DNA of 39,268 nt from Candidatus Kapaibacterium sp. (GCA_026390675.1 JAPLFM010000204.1:1-39268); one strand, 5' to 3'; counted from the stretch's first letter, positions 16,581 through 27,192 are shown. Notes: a model not told the origin generated them from the sequence alone. Program-made: numbers and translations.

Positions 16581-19145
16581 ATGTCTGAATTTGTTCATCT
16601 TCACAATCACACCCATTATTCTTTGCTTGATTCTATAACTACTGTAGATGAGTTAGTTACCGAAGCTAAAAATGACAATCAACACGCAATTGCTTTAACT
16701 GATCATGGTGTAATGTTTGGTTTAATCGAGTTTTACAAGAAATGTAAAAGTAAGGAAATTAAACCAATACTCGGCGTAGAAGCATATATGGCTAATGGTA
16801 GTAGGTTTGAAAGAAATAATAGAAAAGATAAAAAAAATTACTACCACGTTATACTTTTAGCTAAAAATGTATCTGGCTATAAAAACATAATGCGAATGAC
16901 GTCATTAGCTAATATTGAAGGATTTCATTACAAACCACGTATAGATGAAGAACTTTTAAATGAATATCATGAGGGTGTAATATGTACATCAGCATGCATG
17001 GGTGGGGTAGTATCATCTCATGTTGTAGATGGTAATTACAATTTAGCTTATGAAACTGCTGAAAAATATAAAAATCTTTTTGGAGATGATTTTTATTTAG
17101 AAATCCAAAATCACTTTTTGAAAAACGATCCATTAATATTAGAGCAAGTTCCAGATATTGCCAAGAAATTAGGAATTAAGCTTGTTGCTACAAATGATGT
17201 TCACTATGCTAAAAAAGAACAAGCATTAGCACACAATGCACTTCTTCATATTAGAGATTACTCTGCTAATGAAGACATGGATATTAACATTCTTAAATAT
17301 GGTGTTGATGAATATTATGTCAAATCTCAATTAGAAATGAAAAGTCTATTTAGCGCATTTCCAGATGCATTACAAAGCACTTTAGAAATAGCTGATAAAT
17401 GTGATGTAGAGTTAGATATGAAAACTAATCACATGCCCATTTTTAATATACCTTTTGAGTCTAAAGCTAAAGATTTAGATGAATATCTTACTGAATTAGT
17501 TTATGAAGGTTTGCAAAAGAGATTTGAAGTAATTACTCAAAAACTAAAAGATAGAGTGGATTATGAGCTTTCTGTTATTATTAAAATGGGGTTTCCAGGT
17601 TACTTTTTAGTTGTAGCTGATTTTATCAGAGCAGCTAGAGAGATGGGTGTTAGAGTTGGTCCGGGACGTGGTTCTGCTGCTGGATCATTGGTCGCTTATG
17701 CACTTTGGATAGTTGATGTTGATCCATTAAAGTATGATTTGTTATTTGAGAGGTTCTTAAATCCTGATAGGGTTTCAATGCCCGATATTGACGTTGATTT
17801 TTCTGATGATAAGAGGGAATTAGTAATTGATTATGTTAAAGAAAAATATGGAAAAGAATCAATTGCTATGATTTCTACTTTTGGTAAACTTACTTCTAAA
17901 GCAGCAATTACTGATGTTGGTAGAATTTTAAAAGTTCCTTTGGAACTTGTTAAAGAAATTACGAAGAAAATCCCAGTCAAACTTGGAGTAGTAACTCCAA
18001 TGAAAGAAGTAATAACTCTGCCTGAACTAAAACAGTATGTTGAAAGTAATGATCCAAAACTTAAATTATTATTTGACTTAGCCACCAAATTAGAAAAGAG
18101 AAATAGAAATAATGGGATGCACGCTGCTGGGGTTGTGATAGCTCCTGGAAATATGCTTGATTATGTTCCATTAGTAAAAGCACCTAAAGAAACCAATATT
18201 TATACAACCCAATATACTATGAAAGATTTAGAAGATATTGGTTTAATTAAAATGGATTTTTTAGGTCTTAAAACTCTTCGTATTCTTGATGATGCTGTGG
18301 CTATGATTAAAGAAAACACTGGAATTTTTATTGATATAGATAATCTAGATTTGTTTGATGAGAAGACATATAATTTGATAGGTGAAGGTAATACTCTTGC
18401 AATTTTTCAATTTGAGTCAAATGGAATGCAAGAATATTTGAAAAAAATGAAGCCCAAAAGTATTGATGATCTTGCAGCTATGAACGCTCTTTATAGACCA
18501 GGACCAATGGGGAATATCCCTGAATTCTTAGAAAGACGTGCAGGAACAAAGCCTGTGGTTTATATTCACCCAATTATGGAAGAATCGCTTAAAAATACTT
18601 TTGGAATCATTGTTTATCAAGAGCAAGTAATGAGATTGGCTCAAGATATTGGAGGCTATACTCTTTCTCAAGCTGATTTGCTTCGTAGAGCTATGGGTAA
18701 AAAAGATGCATATCAAATGGAAAATGTTATTAAGCCAGAGTTGATTAAAAGAATGGCTGAAAAAGGTGTAGATTCTAAAGTAGCAAATGAAATAACTGAA
18801 TTGATTGTAAAGTTTGCTGATTATGGATTTAATAAATCACATGCTGTTGTTTATTCATATATTGCTTATCAAACTGCATTTTTAAAAGCAAATTACCCAG
18901 CTGAATTCCTTGCTGCAACTATGTCAGCCGAATTAAATAACCAAGCAAAAATAGTAGAGCTTAAAGACGAAGCCAAAAAAATGGGAGTAAAGACAATTGC
19001 CTTCACCCGCGTTGGTGGTGATATTTCAAAAATAGCCGATTTAAGCATTGAAGTACCTTCTCTCAACACTCAACATATACAGGAATGTCACATGCTGATT
19101 TTAAAGGTTTCTTTGATTTCTGTGCAAGAGTGGAAATTAGATTAG
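16581..19145 (+). CDS. dnaE: DNA polymerase III alpha subunit, N-terminal part (broken gene: PHP, palm, thumb, fingers)
   Basis: An 854-residue frame carrying the N-terminal two-thirds of a replicative DnaE. The PHP domain starts with HLHNHTHYSLLDS. The palm has GVRVGPGRGSAAGSLVAYAL, the catalytic Asp402/Asp404 in MPDIDVDF and the third Asp559 in KMDFLGLKTL, and the fingers run through FADYGFNKSHAVVYSYIAYQTAFLKANYPAEFL. All polymerase catalytic residues are intact. After residue ~800 (DEAKKMGVK) the sequence stops being DnaE: residues ~801-841 read as the GmhA C-terminus, and the last 13 residues are out-of-frame dnaE sequence. A normal DnaE is about 1,150 aa, so the clamp-binding and OB regions are lost from this frame and lie in the next one. 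It may be a pseudogene, a strain polymorphism or an assembly error; another dnaE would be needed for viability if the break is real. Confidence 0.93.
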   Translation: MSEFVHLHNHTHYSLLDSITTVDELVTEAKNDNQHAIALTDHGVMFGLIEFYKKCKSKEIKPILGVEAYMANGSRFERNNRKDKKNYYHVILLAKNVSGYKNIMRMTSLANIEGFHYKPRIDEELLNEYHEGVICTSACMGGVVSSHVVDGNYNLAYETAEKYKNLFGDDFYLEIQNHFLKNDPLILEQVPDIAKKLGIKLVATNDVHYAKKEQALAHNALLHIRDYSANEDMDINILKYGVDEYYVKSQLEMKSLFSAFPDALQSTLEIADKCDVELDMKTNHMPIFNIPFESKAKDLDEYLTELVYEGLQKRFEVITQKLKDRVDYELSVIIKMGFPGYFLVVADFIRAAREMGVRVGPGRGSAAGSLVAYALWIVDVDPLKYDLLFERFLNPDRVSMPDIDVDFSDDKRELVIDYVKEKYGKESIAMISTFGKLTSKAAITDVGRILKVPLELVKEITKKIPVKLGVVTPMKEVITLPELKQYVESNDPKLKLLFDLATKLEKRNRNNGMHAAGVVIAPGNMLDYVPLVKAPKETNIYTTQYTMKDLEDIGLIKMDFLGLKTLRILDDAVAMIKENTGIFIDIDNLDLFDEKTYNLIGEGNTLAIFQFESNGMQEYLKKMKPKSIDDLAAMNALYRPGPMGNIPEFLERRAGTKPVVYIHPIMEESLKNTFGIIVYQEQVMRLAQDIGGYTLSQADLLRRAMGKKDAYQMENVIKPELIKRMAEKGVDSKVANEITELIVKFADYGFNKSHAVVYSYIAYQTAFLKANYPAEFLAATMSAELNNQAKIVELKDEAKKMGVKTIAFTRVGGDISKIADLSIEVPSLNTQHIQECHMLILKVSLISVQEWKLD
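18978..19103 (+). pseudogene. Fragment of a gmhA-like (SIS-domain phosphoheptose isomerase) gene embedded in dnaE
   Basis: Translated in the upstream dnaE frame, residues ~801-841 read GVKTIAFTRVGGDISKIADL followed by SIEVPSLNTQHIQECHMLI. This is the GmhA/SIS C-terminal pattern: T-x-x-GG, AD-x-x-x-x-VPS, and T-Q-x-IQE-x-H. Base use (ACCCGC, CTCTCAAC) is more GC-rich than flanking dnaE. It replaces roughly 50 normal DnaE codons. Boundaries are blurred because both ends fall in stretches that could match either gene (AAAAAAATGGGAGTAAA on the left, GCTGATTTTAAA on the right). No complete gmhA is present in the window. Confidence 0.85.
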
Positions 19146-20119
19146 TAAACCGTAGAGCTTTAGAAGCATTAATATGTTCAGGAGCCTTTGATGGCTTGGC
19201 TGATAATGGTCATAGAGCTGCGTATATGTTGGCTATAGATTCAGCATTAGATTATTCAAAATCTATGTCTGAAGGACACAATAGTTCTATGGATAGTCTT
19301 TTTGCTGGAGGTGATGAAACTTCATTTACAGAACCACAATTACCAGAAATTCCAATTTGGACAGATGAATATAGGTTAGAAAAAGAAAATGAATATTTAA
19401 ATTATTATGTTACAGGCCACCCTTTAATGAAATATGAAGCCCATATCGATTCTCTTTCATCTGTAACTACTAAAAATTTCAATGGTGTTAAAACTGATGA
19501 CCCTGTTTCATATTGTGGTATTATTACAGATATAAGAACTCGAATTGATAAAAACAAGAAAACAATTGGATTTATTACTATTGAAGATTTTACTGGTAAA
19601 GCAGAATGTATCTTTTGGTCAAAGGCTTGGGAAGAAAATGAGAAATATATAATAAAAAATTCAATTGTCTATATTTATGGAAAAGTAAAAGATGTTCCAG
19701 AAATTAAAGAAGTTGAAAATTTAATTGATGAAAGCGAAGATTCTCAAGAAAAGGATGAAATACTTAAAATTGTTGTTGATTATATTGAACCTATTGAAAA
19801 AGTAGTTAATGAATTTTGTACTGGGTTTAAAATTTGGATAAATGAAGATGATAAAGAGTTGAAATCTAAATTAGAAGAATTAAGTAAAATCCAATTATTA
19901 ACTAAAGGAGCTAAGTCTATTTTAATCATAAATTTAAAACAAAATAGTGGTCAGAAAATTTTGATTTATGAAGCTGAAAAAGCTAATATTATTCCTAATA
20001 GTGAAAATACAATAAAACTAATGGGTATATTTGGAAATAACAGCATACGTCTTTTAATGAACAGAATGGAACGAAATGAAAAACTAGATAAAAGACAATC
20101 TTGGAAGAAAAAGCAATAG
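19085..20119 (+). CDS. dnaE: DNA polymerase III alpha subunit, C-terminal part (separate frame of the broken gene)
   Basis: A 344-residue frame whose true dnaE sequence begins at ADFKGFFDFCARVEIRLVNRRALEALICSGAFDGL, the region just after the helix-hairpin-helix motif of DnaE. The first Met-Ser-His codons come from the gmhA-like insert read out of frame. A clamp-binding-like SMDSLFAG segment lies near residue 70, and an OB-fold (VSYCGIITDIRTRIDKNKK; GFITIEDFTGKAECIFWSKAW; VYIYGKVKD) spans ~135-215. The C-terminal ~120 residues are the variable tau-binding region. There is no ribosome-binding site tailored to this ATG, so it is probably not expressed alone. It overlaps the upstream frame by 61 bp in a different phase. 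Confidence 0.85.
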   Translation: MSHADFKGFFDFCARVEIRLVNRRALEALICSGAFDGLADNGHRAAYMLAIDSALDYSKSMSEGHNSSMDSLFAGGDETSFTEPQLPEIPIWTDEYRLEKENEYLNYYVTGHPLMKYEAHIDSLSSVTTKNFNGVKTDDPVSYCGIITDIRTRIDKNKKTIGFITIEDFTGKAECIFWSKAWEENEKYIIKNSIVYIYGKVKDVPEIKEVENLIDESEDSQEKDEILKIVVDYIEPIEKVVNEFCTGFKIWINEDDKELKSKLEELSKIQLLTKGAKSILIINLKQNSGQKILIYEAEKANIIPNSENTIKLMGIFGNNSIRLLMNRMERNEKLDKRQSWKKKQ

Positions 20120-20187
20120 ATATACTGTTTTTTATTAAATCTTTGTTTTAAACGTCAATTTCAAAAATGAAATAATCAATTATCTAC

Positions 20188-22212
20188 ATGAAAAACAAAA
20201 AGCCTAATCAGTTAATAAATGAGAAAAGTCCTTATTTACTTCAACATGCTTATAATTTAGTAGATTGGTATCCATGGTCAGATGAAGCTTTTCAAAAAGC
20301 TAAAAATGAATTGAAACCAATTTTTTTGTCAATTGGTTATAGCACTTGCCATTGGTGTCACGTAATGGAGCACGAATCTTTTGTTGATGAGGAAGTAGCT
20401 TTTATTTTAAACAACAATTTTGTTTCAATCAAATTGGATAGAGAGGAAAGGCCAGACTTAGATCAAATCTACATGACAGCCTGTCAAGTGCTTACTGGTG
20501 CTGGTGGTTGGCCCCTTACAATATTTATGACTCCTGAAAAGAAGCCGTTTTTTGCTGGAACATATTTTCCAAAAGTTTCTAAATTTAATAAAATTGGATT
20601 TATAGATTTAATAAATCGAATACTTGATGTTTGGAATAAAGACTATTTTCAAGTGATTGAATCTGCAAATGAAATTACAAAATCTTTAAATAAAAATGTA
20701 ACTTATATTATTCAAAACTCTATTGATTTTAATGTTATAGAAGTTGCCGTTTCTAAATTGCAAAGTACTTATGACGAATATTATGGTGGATTTGGCTCTA
20801 GACCTAAATTCCCAATGGGGCATAACCTTTCATTTTTATTAGATTATTATTATTTCAAAAATGATGATAGTGTTCTTAAAATGGTTGAGAAAACTTTAAT
20901 TGAACTAAGAAAAGGAGGAATATATGATCAGATTGGTTATGGATTTCATAGATATTCAACTGATGAAAGATGGTTGGTACCTCACTTTGAAAAAATGCTT
21001 TATGATAATGCTTTGCTGATTATTGCATATTCAAAAGCCTATTCAATTACTAAAAATGAATTTTACAAAGATACAGTAAATGAAATAATTGAATATATTG
21101 CAAGGGATTTAACAAATCCACAAGGTGCTTTTTATTCTGCTGAAGATGCTGATAGCGATGGTGAAGAAGGTAAGTTTTATGTTTGGACTGAAATTGAAAT
21201 TGATGAAATTTTAGGTAAAGATTCAGAGTTTTTCAAAAAGATTTTTAATGTTAATACTGATGGAAATTTTGTTCACGAAATCCATGCTTCAAGTGATGGA
21301 ACAAATATACCTCACTTAGTAAAATCTTATTCTGAGCTTGCAACTGATTTTGAAATTGAAGAAAGTGATTTGTTAAAAAGGATTGGAACTTTGAAACAAA
21401 AACTTTTTGAAATTAGGGAAAAAAGAATAAGACCATTTAAAGATGATAAGGTATTGACAGATTGGAATGGGCTTATGATTTCAGCATTAGCATTATCAAG
21501 CAAATATCTAAAAAATAACAACAATCTAATATTTGCAATAAATGCTGCTGAATTTATTATAGATAATTTATATAAAGGTAATAAACTACTTCATAGATAC
21601 AGGGATGGAGAATCAAAATTTGATGCAAACTTAGATGATTATTCTTATTTGTGTTATGGATTGATAATGCTTTTCAAATCTACTTTTAATCCTAAATATT
21701 TGAGAATAGTATTTGAACTTCAAGAAACTATGAACAAAGAATTCGAAGATAAAGTAAATGGGGGATATTATAATACCAAAGTAGAAAATATTGATACAAT
21801 TGCAAGAATTAAAGAACTTTTTGATGGAGCAATGCCATCAGGTAACTCAATTCAAATGATGAATTTAGTTGAACTTTTTAATATAACTTCTGACATTACT
21901 TTTAGAGACAAAGTAGATTTTCATTTTAAAGCAACTTTATCAACGATTAACAAATATCCAAGTGGAGCAACATTTTATTTAAGTGCTTTGCTTAAATTTC
22001 AAAATCCAACTAAATCGTTAATAATTATAACAGAAAATAATCAATTCAAAATTCCAGATGATGAAATTGAAGTTGTTGTACTTAATAATGAAAATAAAAG
22101 TAAGTTGATAGAACTTATTCCATATTTACAAAATTTCACTTTGTTAAATGGTAAAACTACTTATTACTATTGTGAAAACTTCAAGTGTAACTTGCCTGTA
22201 AATGAAATTTAA
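20188..22212 (+). CDS. DUF255 thioredoxin-domain protein (YyaL/SPATA20 family)
   Basis: A 674-aa protein with an N-terminal thioredoxin-like domain ([18 protein letters not shown]; active motif [14 protein letters not shown] with Cys54 and Cys57; [23 protein letters not shown]) and a C-terminal (alpha/alpha)6-barrel resembling AGE/cellobiose-epimerase folds ([59 protein letters not shown]). This is the widely conserved YyaL/spermatogenesis-associated protein 20 family; its biochemical function is not firmly established. Length is normal for the family. It is transcribed 68 bp after dnaE but probably as its own unit. The assignment to family is very secure, to activity none. Confidence 0.95.
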   Translation: MKNKKPNQLINEKSPYLLQHAYNLVDWYPWSDEAFQKAKNELKPIFLSIGYSTCHWCHVMEHESFVDEEVAFILNNNFVSIKLDREERPDLDQIYMTACQVLTGAGGWPLTIFMTPEKKPFFAGTYFPKVSKFNKIGFIDLINRILDVWNKDYFQVIESANEITKSLNKNVTYIIQNSIDFNVIEVAVSKLQSTYDEYYGGFGSRPKFPMGHNLSFLLDYYYFKNDDSVLKMVEKTLIELRKGGIYDQIGYGFHRYSTDERWLVPHFEKMLYDNALLIIAYSKAYSITKNEFYKDTVNEIIEYIARDLTNPQGAFYSAEDADSDGEEGKFYVWTEIEIDEILGKDSEFFKKIFNVNTDGNFVHEIHASSDGTNIPHLVKSYSELATDFEIEESDLLKRIGTLKQKLFEIREKRIRPFKDDKVLTDWNGLMISALALSSKYLKNNNNLIFAINAAEFIIDNLYKGNKLLHRYRDGESKFDANLDDYSYLCYGLIMLFKSTFNPKYLRIVFELQETMNKEFEDKVNGGYYNTKVENIDTIARIKELFDGAMPSGNSIQMMNLVELFNITSDITFRDKVDFHFKATLSTINKYPSGATFYLSALLKFQNPTKSLIIITENNQFKIPDDEIEVVVLNNENKSKLIELIPYLQNFTLLNGKTTYYYCENFKCNLPVNEI

Positions 22213-22267
22213 TTGATTGAAAATTAGTTGCTATATCTTTTTATAAAACATTTAACTAACAAATTTA

Positions 22268-23638
22268 TCAAGGACTTAAAGTTAACTTTATATATGCATC
22301 AAAGGGAATAGTTGAAATCTCTTTGATTGATTCAGATGATTGACTAAAGTGAGAAGCAACAGAGTGCCAATCTAAACTAGAATTTGAGGCAAATTTCACA
22401 CTTTTCTTAATTGCATCACTATTCAAAAAAACAACTAAATTATTCTTTTCAAAAGTGTAATATGCATTAGTAAAATACATTTGGTAACTGTCTGAACCTT
22501 GAAATGTGCCATCTTTTTTATCATAGTCAGATTTGAAATAAACATCAGTATTATTATAATTCATATAATCAATGTAATTTGAATCTTTATTAAATCTAAT
22601 ATCTGTAATTTTTGAATAAGATCGAACATATTCACTAGTATTATTAGAGAAATAACCATCAAAACTACACAAATTAAATCTCATACTATCTTTTGATTGA
22701 TTTGGACAACCCAAAATTGATACATTTTTAGAAGCGTAATAGCTTTGATTATAAACTGGGTAATTATTTGAGTTGATTTCATTAAATTGAAGATAACTTT
22801 CAAAATCAGTTGTTTTACTGTTAGATGTTCCACCACCATACTCAGAAAAGTTTTTTGTTTTAATTATATTGATTTTGGAACTAACTAAAGTCATTGAGTT
22901 ATAGTTGAAATTATTGTTCTTTTGCATTGGAAAATTAATATCATATTTATTGCTTATTTTTAAATTCATTTCGTAATTTGTTTTTGAATAATTTGAATAG
23001 CTCACAACATGATAACCTCTCTTAAAACAATTAAAAGTGAAAATATGATCATTAGTCTGAACTGAATTAGTTTTTTCCTTTTGATAAACTACTTCTGAAT
23101 TATCTGAACCATTAAATTCCAAAATACTGTTTAGTCCATTTGATTTAGCAAGTTTTATAAGTTTTAATTGGTTTTGTTTTAAATCATCTTGGATATTTAA
23201 ATAATAAATACCGGCGTTCAAGCCACCCAAATCTAAATTGAAATTATGAACACCATTTTCTAAATACTGAGATTTTGATAAAACAACATTACCAAGCAAA
23301 TCAAATAATGAAAAAGTAATATTAGAAGGATTTGTTTCATAAATCGTAAAACTTGTTTGATATTCAAATGGATTTGCACTATTTAGTTTTACAAAAGAGT
23401 TATAATCATTTGAGTTATCATCAACTCCCATTACATAATAGTCCAAATCAATTGAATCAACTGTAATTGTTTTATGAGTCTTATTAGTAACATCTTGCAC
23501 TTGGATACTATCTAATTTCAAAGGTAAGTTGGTATTTGAATCAATTGCTTTAAACAAAAGCATTTGAGTAGCTTTAAGATCAATTATACTTATTAAAAGT
23601 GTACAAATCAAAACTAAATAACAATATCTCTTTTTCAT
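22268..23638 (-). CDS. Secreted protein with an internal sorting-domain-like module, function unknown
   Basis: A 456-aa protein with a signal peptide (KKRYCYLVLICTLLISIIDLKA). Residues ~90-165 look like a T9SS type A sorting domain: NPFEYQTSFTIYETNPSNIT, FSLFDLLGNVVLSKSQYLENG, LNAGIYYLNIQDD and QLKLIKL. Instead of ending the protein, this module is followed by ~290 further residues rich in Ser, Asn and Tyr with no recognised domain, and the protein ends YIKLTLSP. It is transcribed alone, divergent from the DCC-family gene; the two 5' ends are 53 bp apart. It is presumably exported; whether the internal module sorts anything is unclear, and it may simply be a fibronectin-like structural domain. 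Confidence 0.75.
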   Translation of the reverse strand: MKKRYCYLVLICTLLISIIDLKATQMLLFKAIDSNTNLPLKLDSIQVQDVTNKTHKTITVDSIDLDYYVMGVDDNSNDYNSFVKLNSANPFEYQTSFTIYETNPSNITFSLFDLLGNVVLSKSQYLENGVHNFNLDLGGLNAGIYYLNIQDDLKQNQLKLIKLAKSNGLNSILEFNGSDNSEVVYQKEKTNSVQTNDHIFTFNCFKRGYHVVSYSNYSKTNYEMNLKISNKYDINFPMQKNNNFNYNSMTLVSSKINIIKTKNFSEYGGGTSNSKTTDFESYLQFNEINSNNYPVYNQSYYASKNVSILGCPNQSKDSMRFNLCSFDGYFSNNTSEYVRSYSKITDIRFNKDSNYIDYMNYNNTDVYFKSDYDKKDGTFQGSDSYQMYFTNAYYTFEKNNLVVFLNSDAIKKSVKFASNSSLDWHSVASHFSQSSESIKEISTIPFDAYIKLTLSP

Positions 23639-23691
23639 AAAACCTCAAATTTGAATTAGTTATAACTCGAAATATAACTTATGTTGGCTAT

Positions 23692-24078
23692 ATGCGAAAT
23701 ACATTAATAATAGATGGTGATTGTGGTATTTGTACACACTTTGGAAATTTCTTGAAAACTTATGATATAAATGATAATTATGATTTAGTTACTTTTAATC
23801 AATTAGCAGATATTCAAGAAATTGATTCAAACAGAATATCTTATGAAAATATGAATTTTGTAAGTAATAAAGGTATATATTATATGCAGTTTCGTGCAGT
23901 AATGGAAGCTATGAAATTAACTTCTGGAATTTTTAAATTAATAGGATTATTAGGTTCGAATAAGATAGTTTCATTTATTTTTACTCCTATTTATATATTA
24001 ATTCGCAATAATCGGTCAAATATTTCAAAACTTTTAGGCTATAAAGCTTGCGAAGTTCGATATAATGTAAAAAAATAG
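23692..24078 (+). CDS. DCC-family (DUF393) thiol-disulfide oxidoreductase-like protein
   Basis: A 128-aa protein with the family-defining DGDCGIC motif (Asp10, Cys11, Cys14) at the N-terminus, a central FRAVMEAMKLTSG segment and a C-terminal hydrophobic IVSFIFTPIYILIRNNR helix typical of DUF393. Members are thioredoxin-fold proteins of uncertain role, often beside membrane or fatty-acid genes. The start ATG at 23692 lies 53 bp from the divergent surface-protein gene. It is followed by 99 bp and then gcvP; they may share a transcript, but nothing shows it. A TTATCCACA (DnaA-box-like) sequence follows the stop, judged to be chance. Confidence 0.88.
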   Translation: MRNTLIIDGDCGICTHFGNFLKTYDINDNYDLVTFNQLADIQEIDSNRISYENMNFVSNKGIYYMQFRAVMEAMKLTSGIFKLIGLLGSNKIVSFIFTPIYILIRNNRSNISKLLGYKACEVRYNVKK

Positions 24079-24177
24079 CACTTATCCACAGTCTCAAAAT
24101 TGTTTATTATACTTATTATCACTAAATTTGTATATAAAATTTTATCAAACCTTTAATTTATTATTTAAACCAAAATT

Positions 24178-27042
24178 ATGAGTAACATTCATCATTACGA
24201 TCAGTTCGTAAATCGTCACATTGGTCCCTCAGATGATCAAATCAATCAAATGCTAATATCTATGAATTACAATAGCTTAGATGAATTGATTGATAATACA
24301 ATACCTCAAAAAATCAGACTTAAAAACCCAATTAATATTGGTGATGCCGTTTCTGAATTCGACTTTTTAAAATCAATTAAAGCCACGACTTGCAAAAACA
24401 AAGTATTGAAATCGTTTATTGGACTTGGATATAACTCAACTATTACTCCTGCAGTTATTTTAAGAAATGTATTAGAAAATCCAGGATGGTACACACAATA
24501 TACACCTTACCAAGCTGAAATATCACAAGGAAGGCTTGAAGCATTAATCAATTTTCAAACTATGATAATTGATTTAACTGGTATGGAAATAGCAAATGCT
24601 TCTTTGCTTGACGAAGGTACTGCAGCTGCAGAATCTATGCACTTATTCCATTCAATGAGAAAACCAAACCAAAATACTTTTTTAGTTTCTGAGAAATGCT
24701 TCCCTCAAACTATTGATATAATTAAAACTAGAGCTTCTCCTCTAGGAATTAATGTTATAGTTGGTTGTTCTAAAAAGTTTGAATTAAATGATAATACTTT
24801 GGGAGTTTTGGTACAATATCCAAATAAAGATGGTAAAGTTGGCGATTATGCAGATTTATTCAAAAGATGTGCTGATAAAGGAATTTTTACATGCGTTGCT
24901 ACCGATATTCTTAGCCTTGCATTACTAACTCCACCGGGAGAATTTGGTGCTGATGTAGTTGTTGGCTCTACTCAAAGATTTGGAGTACCAATGGGATTTG
25001 GTGGTCCTCACGCAGCATATTTTGCTACAAGAGATAAATATAAAAGAAATATCCCAGGTAGAATGATTGGTTTTACTATTGATGCTCAAGGTAATAAAGC
25101 ATTAAGAATGGCACTTCAAACTCGTGAACAACATATCAAAAGAGAACGTGCTACTTCAAATATTTGTACTGCTCAGGTACTTTTGGCTATTATTGCTGGA
25201 ATGTATGCAGTTTATCATGGTCCTAAAGGTGTAAAAGCTATTGCTCAATACTTGCATAATCTTGCTGCTAAATTAGAAACAAATCTAAAAGCATTAGGCT
25301 TTAACCAAATGAATGAATTTTACTTTGATACAATTAGGATAGAACTTAATTCTACTCAAATTACGAAATTAAAAACACTTTCTGTTAATAAAGGTTATAA
25401 CTTTAATTACACTGATGAATATGTAACTATTTCACTTGGTGAGACTACACAAATTGAAGATATTGAAGATATTATAAATATTTTTGCTGAACTTGCTGGA
25501 AAAACTGCAAGTATTTCAATTTCTGATACTGCTGAAAATCGTATTCCAAGTAATTTAAATAGAACTTCTAACTACTTAACTCATCAAGTATTTAACTCTT
25601 ACCACAGCGAAACAGATTTGTTAAGATACTTGAAAACCTTAGAAAATAAAGACTTATCATTAACTAAATCAATGATTCCTCTTGGCTCTTGTACAATGAA
25701 ACTGAATGCAACTTCGGAGATGATACCAGTTACTTTCCCTGAACTTGGTAATATTCACCCTTTTGCACCTTTAGATCAAGCACAAGGCTATATGGAGTTA
25801 ATTACTGAACTTGAAAAAGATTTGGCTGAAATTACTGGTTTTGCTGGAGTTTCACTTCAACCAAATTCTGGTGCTCAAGGAGAGTATTCTGGATTGATGG
25901 TTATTAGAGCTTATCATCATTCTCGTGGTGATCATCATAGAAATGTATGTGTTATACCTGCATCAGCTCATGGAACTAATCCTGCTTCGGCAGTAATGGC
26001 TGGAATGAAAGTAGTTGTAGCTAAAACAAACCCTGATGGCTCAATTAACTTTGAAGATTTGCAAGCAAAAGTTGAAGCTAATAAAGATAATTTAGCTGCA
26101 CTAATGGTTACTTACCCTTCAACAAATGGTATTTTCGATGAAAATATTATTGAAGTGTGTGATATAATCCATGCAAATGGTGGTCAAGTATATATGGATG
26201 GTGCAAATATGAATGCACAAGTTGGCTTGACTAGTCCTGGTATGATTAATGCAGATGTTTGCCACTTAAATTTACATAAAACTTTCTGTATACCTCATGG
26301 CGGTGGTGGACCTGGTGTAGGACCAATTTGTGTTGCAAAACATTTAGTTGAATTTTTACCGGGATCTGCAGTTGTTAATATTGATAGAGGTAATTCTATT
26401 TCATCTGTATCTGCTGCTCCTTGGGGATCTGCAAGTATATTGGTTATATCTTATGCATTTATCAAAATGATGGGTGGCAAGGGCTTAAAAAAAGCAACTG
26501 AAGTAGCAATCTTAAATGCAAATTACTTAAAAGAAAAGCTTAAAGACCATTATAAAGTATTATTTACTGGTTCAAAAGGAAATGTAGCTCACGAGTTAAT
26601 TTTTGATATGAATGGATTTAAAGCTACTTGTGGAATTGAAGTAACAGATATTGCAAAAAGATTAATGGATTATGGTTTCCACGCTCCTACTGTTTCTTTC
26701 CCAGTTCCGGGTACATTGATGGTAGAGCCAACTGAATCTGAGCCACTTGCTGAATTAGATAGATTCATTGAAGCAATGATTTCAATACGACAAGAAATTA
26801 AAGATTTGGAAGATGGAGTAGCACAAAAAGAAAACAATATTTTAAGTAATGCTCCTCACACTTCACAAGTAGTAATAGCTGATGAGTGGGACAAACCATA
26901 TTCAAGAGCAAAAGCAGCTTTCCCAACCGAGCATACTAAAAAAGCTAAATTCTGGCCCACAGTATCTCGTGTGAATGATGCTTATGGCGATAGAAATTTA
27001 GTTTGCTCATGCAATCCAATTGAAGATTATATAGAAAATTAA
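24178..27042 (+). CDS. gcvP: Glycine dehydrogenase (decarboxylating), P-protein of the glycine cleavage system, single-chain form
   Basis: A 954-aa PLP enzyme that decarboxylates glycine and transfers the aminomethyl group to lipoyl-GcvH. The N-terminal half begins [17 protein letters not shown] and contains the degenerate first lobe ([31 protein letters not shown] region, residues ~85-120). The C-terminal catalytic lobe has [24 protein letters not shown], and the PLP Lys701 in [18 protein letters not shown]. The single-chain (fused alpha-beta) layout is the one usual in Bacteroidota and proteobacteria, in contrast to the split gcvPA/gcvPB. gcvT and gcvH are not adjacent. It ends with a strong terminator. 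No glycine riboswitch fits in the 99-bp leader. Confidence 0.98.
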   Translation: MSNIHHYDQFVNRHIGPSDDQINQMLISMNYNSLDELIDNTIPQKIRLKNPINIGDAVSEFDFLKSIKATTCKNKVLKSFIGLGYNSTITPAVILRNVLENPGWYTQYTPYQAEISQGRLEALINFQTMIIDLTGMEIANASLLDEGTAAAESMHLFHSMRKPNQNTFLVSEKCFPQTIDIIKTRASPLGINVIVGCSKKFELNDNTLGVLVQYPNKDGKVGDYADLFKRCADKGIFTCVATDILSLALLTPPGEFGADVVVGSTQRFGVPMGFGGPHAAYFATRDKYKRNIPGRMIGFTIDAQGNKALRMALQTREQHIKRERATSNICTAQVLLAIIAGMYAVYHGPKGVKAIAQYLHNLAAKLETNLKALGFNQMNEFYFDTIRIELNSTQITKLKTLSVNKGYNFNYTDEYVTISLGETTQIEDIEDIINIFAELAGKTASISISDTAENRIPSNLNRTSNYLTHQVFNSYHSETDLLRYLKTLENKDLSLTKSMIPLGSCTMKLNATSEMIPVTFPELGNIHPFAPLDQAQGYMELITELEKDLAEITGFAGVSLQPNSGAQGEYSGLMVIRAYHHSRGDHHRNVCVIPASAHGTNPASAVMAGMKVVVAKTNPDGSINFEDLQAKVEANKDNLAALMVTYPSTNGIFDENIIEVCDIIHANGGQVYMDGANMNAQVGLTSPGMINADVCHLNLHKTFCIPHGGGGPGVGPICVAKHLVEFLPGSAVVNIDRGNSISSVSAAPWGSASILVISYAFIKMMGGKGLKKATEVAILNANYLKEKLKDHYKVLFTGSKGNVAHELIFDMNGFKATCGIEVTDIAKRLMDYGFHAPTVSFPVPGTLMVEPTESEPLAELDRFIEAMISIRQEIKDLEDGVAQKENNILSNAPHTSQVVIADEWDKPYSRAKAAFPTEHTKKAKFWPTVSRVNDAYGDRNLVCSCNPIEDYIEN

Positions 27043-27064
27043 AACTATCTATATTTCAAAATTT

Positions 27065-27104
27065 AAATAGTCCAGTCAATAAATTTTGACTGGACTATTT
27101 TTAT
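27065..27104 (+). terminator. Intrinsic terminator of gcvP
   Basis: A perfect 15-bp stem AAATAGTCCAGTCAA / TTGACTGGACTATTT with a 6-nt loop, then TTTAT, starting 23 bp after the gcvP stop. Confidence 0.93.
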
Positions 27105-27167
27105 ATTTGCATTTAGAAGCAATTCTGCAAATATAAACTCGTTTTTCATTCCATAGTTGCACTTGGG
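27103..27167. repeat. fic-flanking repeat, copy 1
   Basis: Outer inverted arms ATATTTGCA ... TGCAAATAT are followed by a nearly invariant tail AAACTCGTTTTTCATTCCAT-AGTTGCACTTGGG. The ATATTTGCA arm (in TATATTTG) matches the Bacteroidota -7 promoter box TAnnTTTG on the plus strand, and the TGCAAATATA arm matches it on the minus strand. Confidence 0.85.
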
Positions 27168-27192
27168 ACAATATAGACTTAAATCAGTCCTC

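Noticed and set aside
19085-19145. Programmed ribosomal frameshift to join the two dnaE frames
   Set aside because: A frameshift would not restore the missing helix-hairpin-helix codons, the overlap encodes GmhA-like sequence, and no slippery heptamer with a downstream structure is evident.
24082-24090. Perfect DnaA-box-like TTATCCACA (also at 14131-14139 and 28782-28790)
   Set aside because: Single isolated copies, two of them inside genes. There is no cluster, no AT-rich unwinding element and no dnaA/dnaN nearby, so this is not an origin.
24079-24177. Glycine riboswitch before gcvP
   Set aside because: The gap is 99 bp, AT-rich and without the paired aptamer folds; there is no support.
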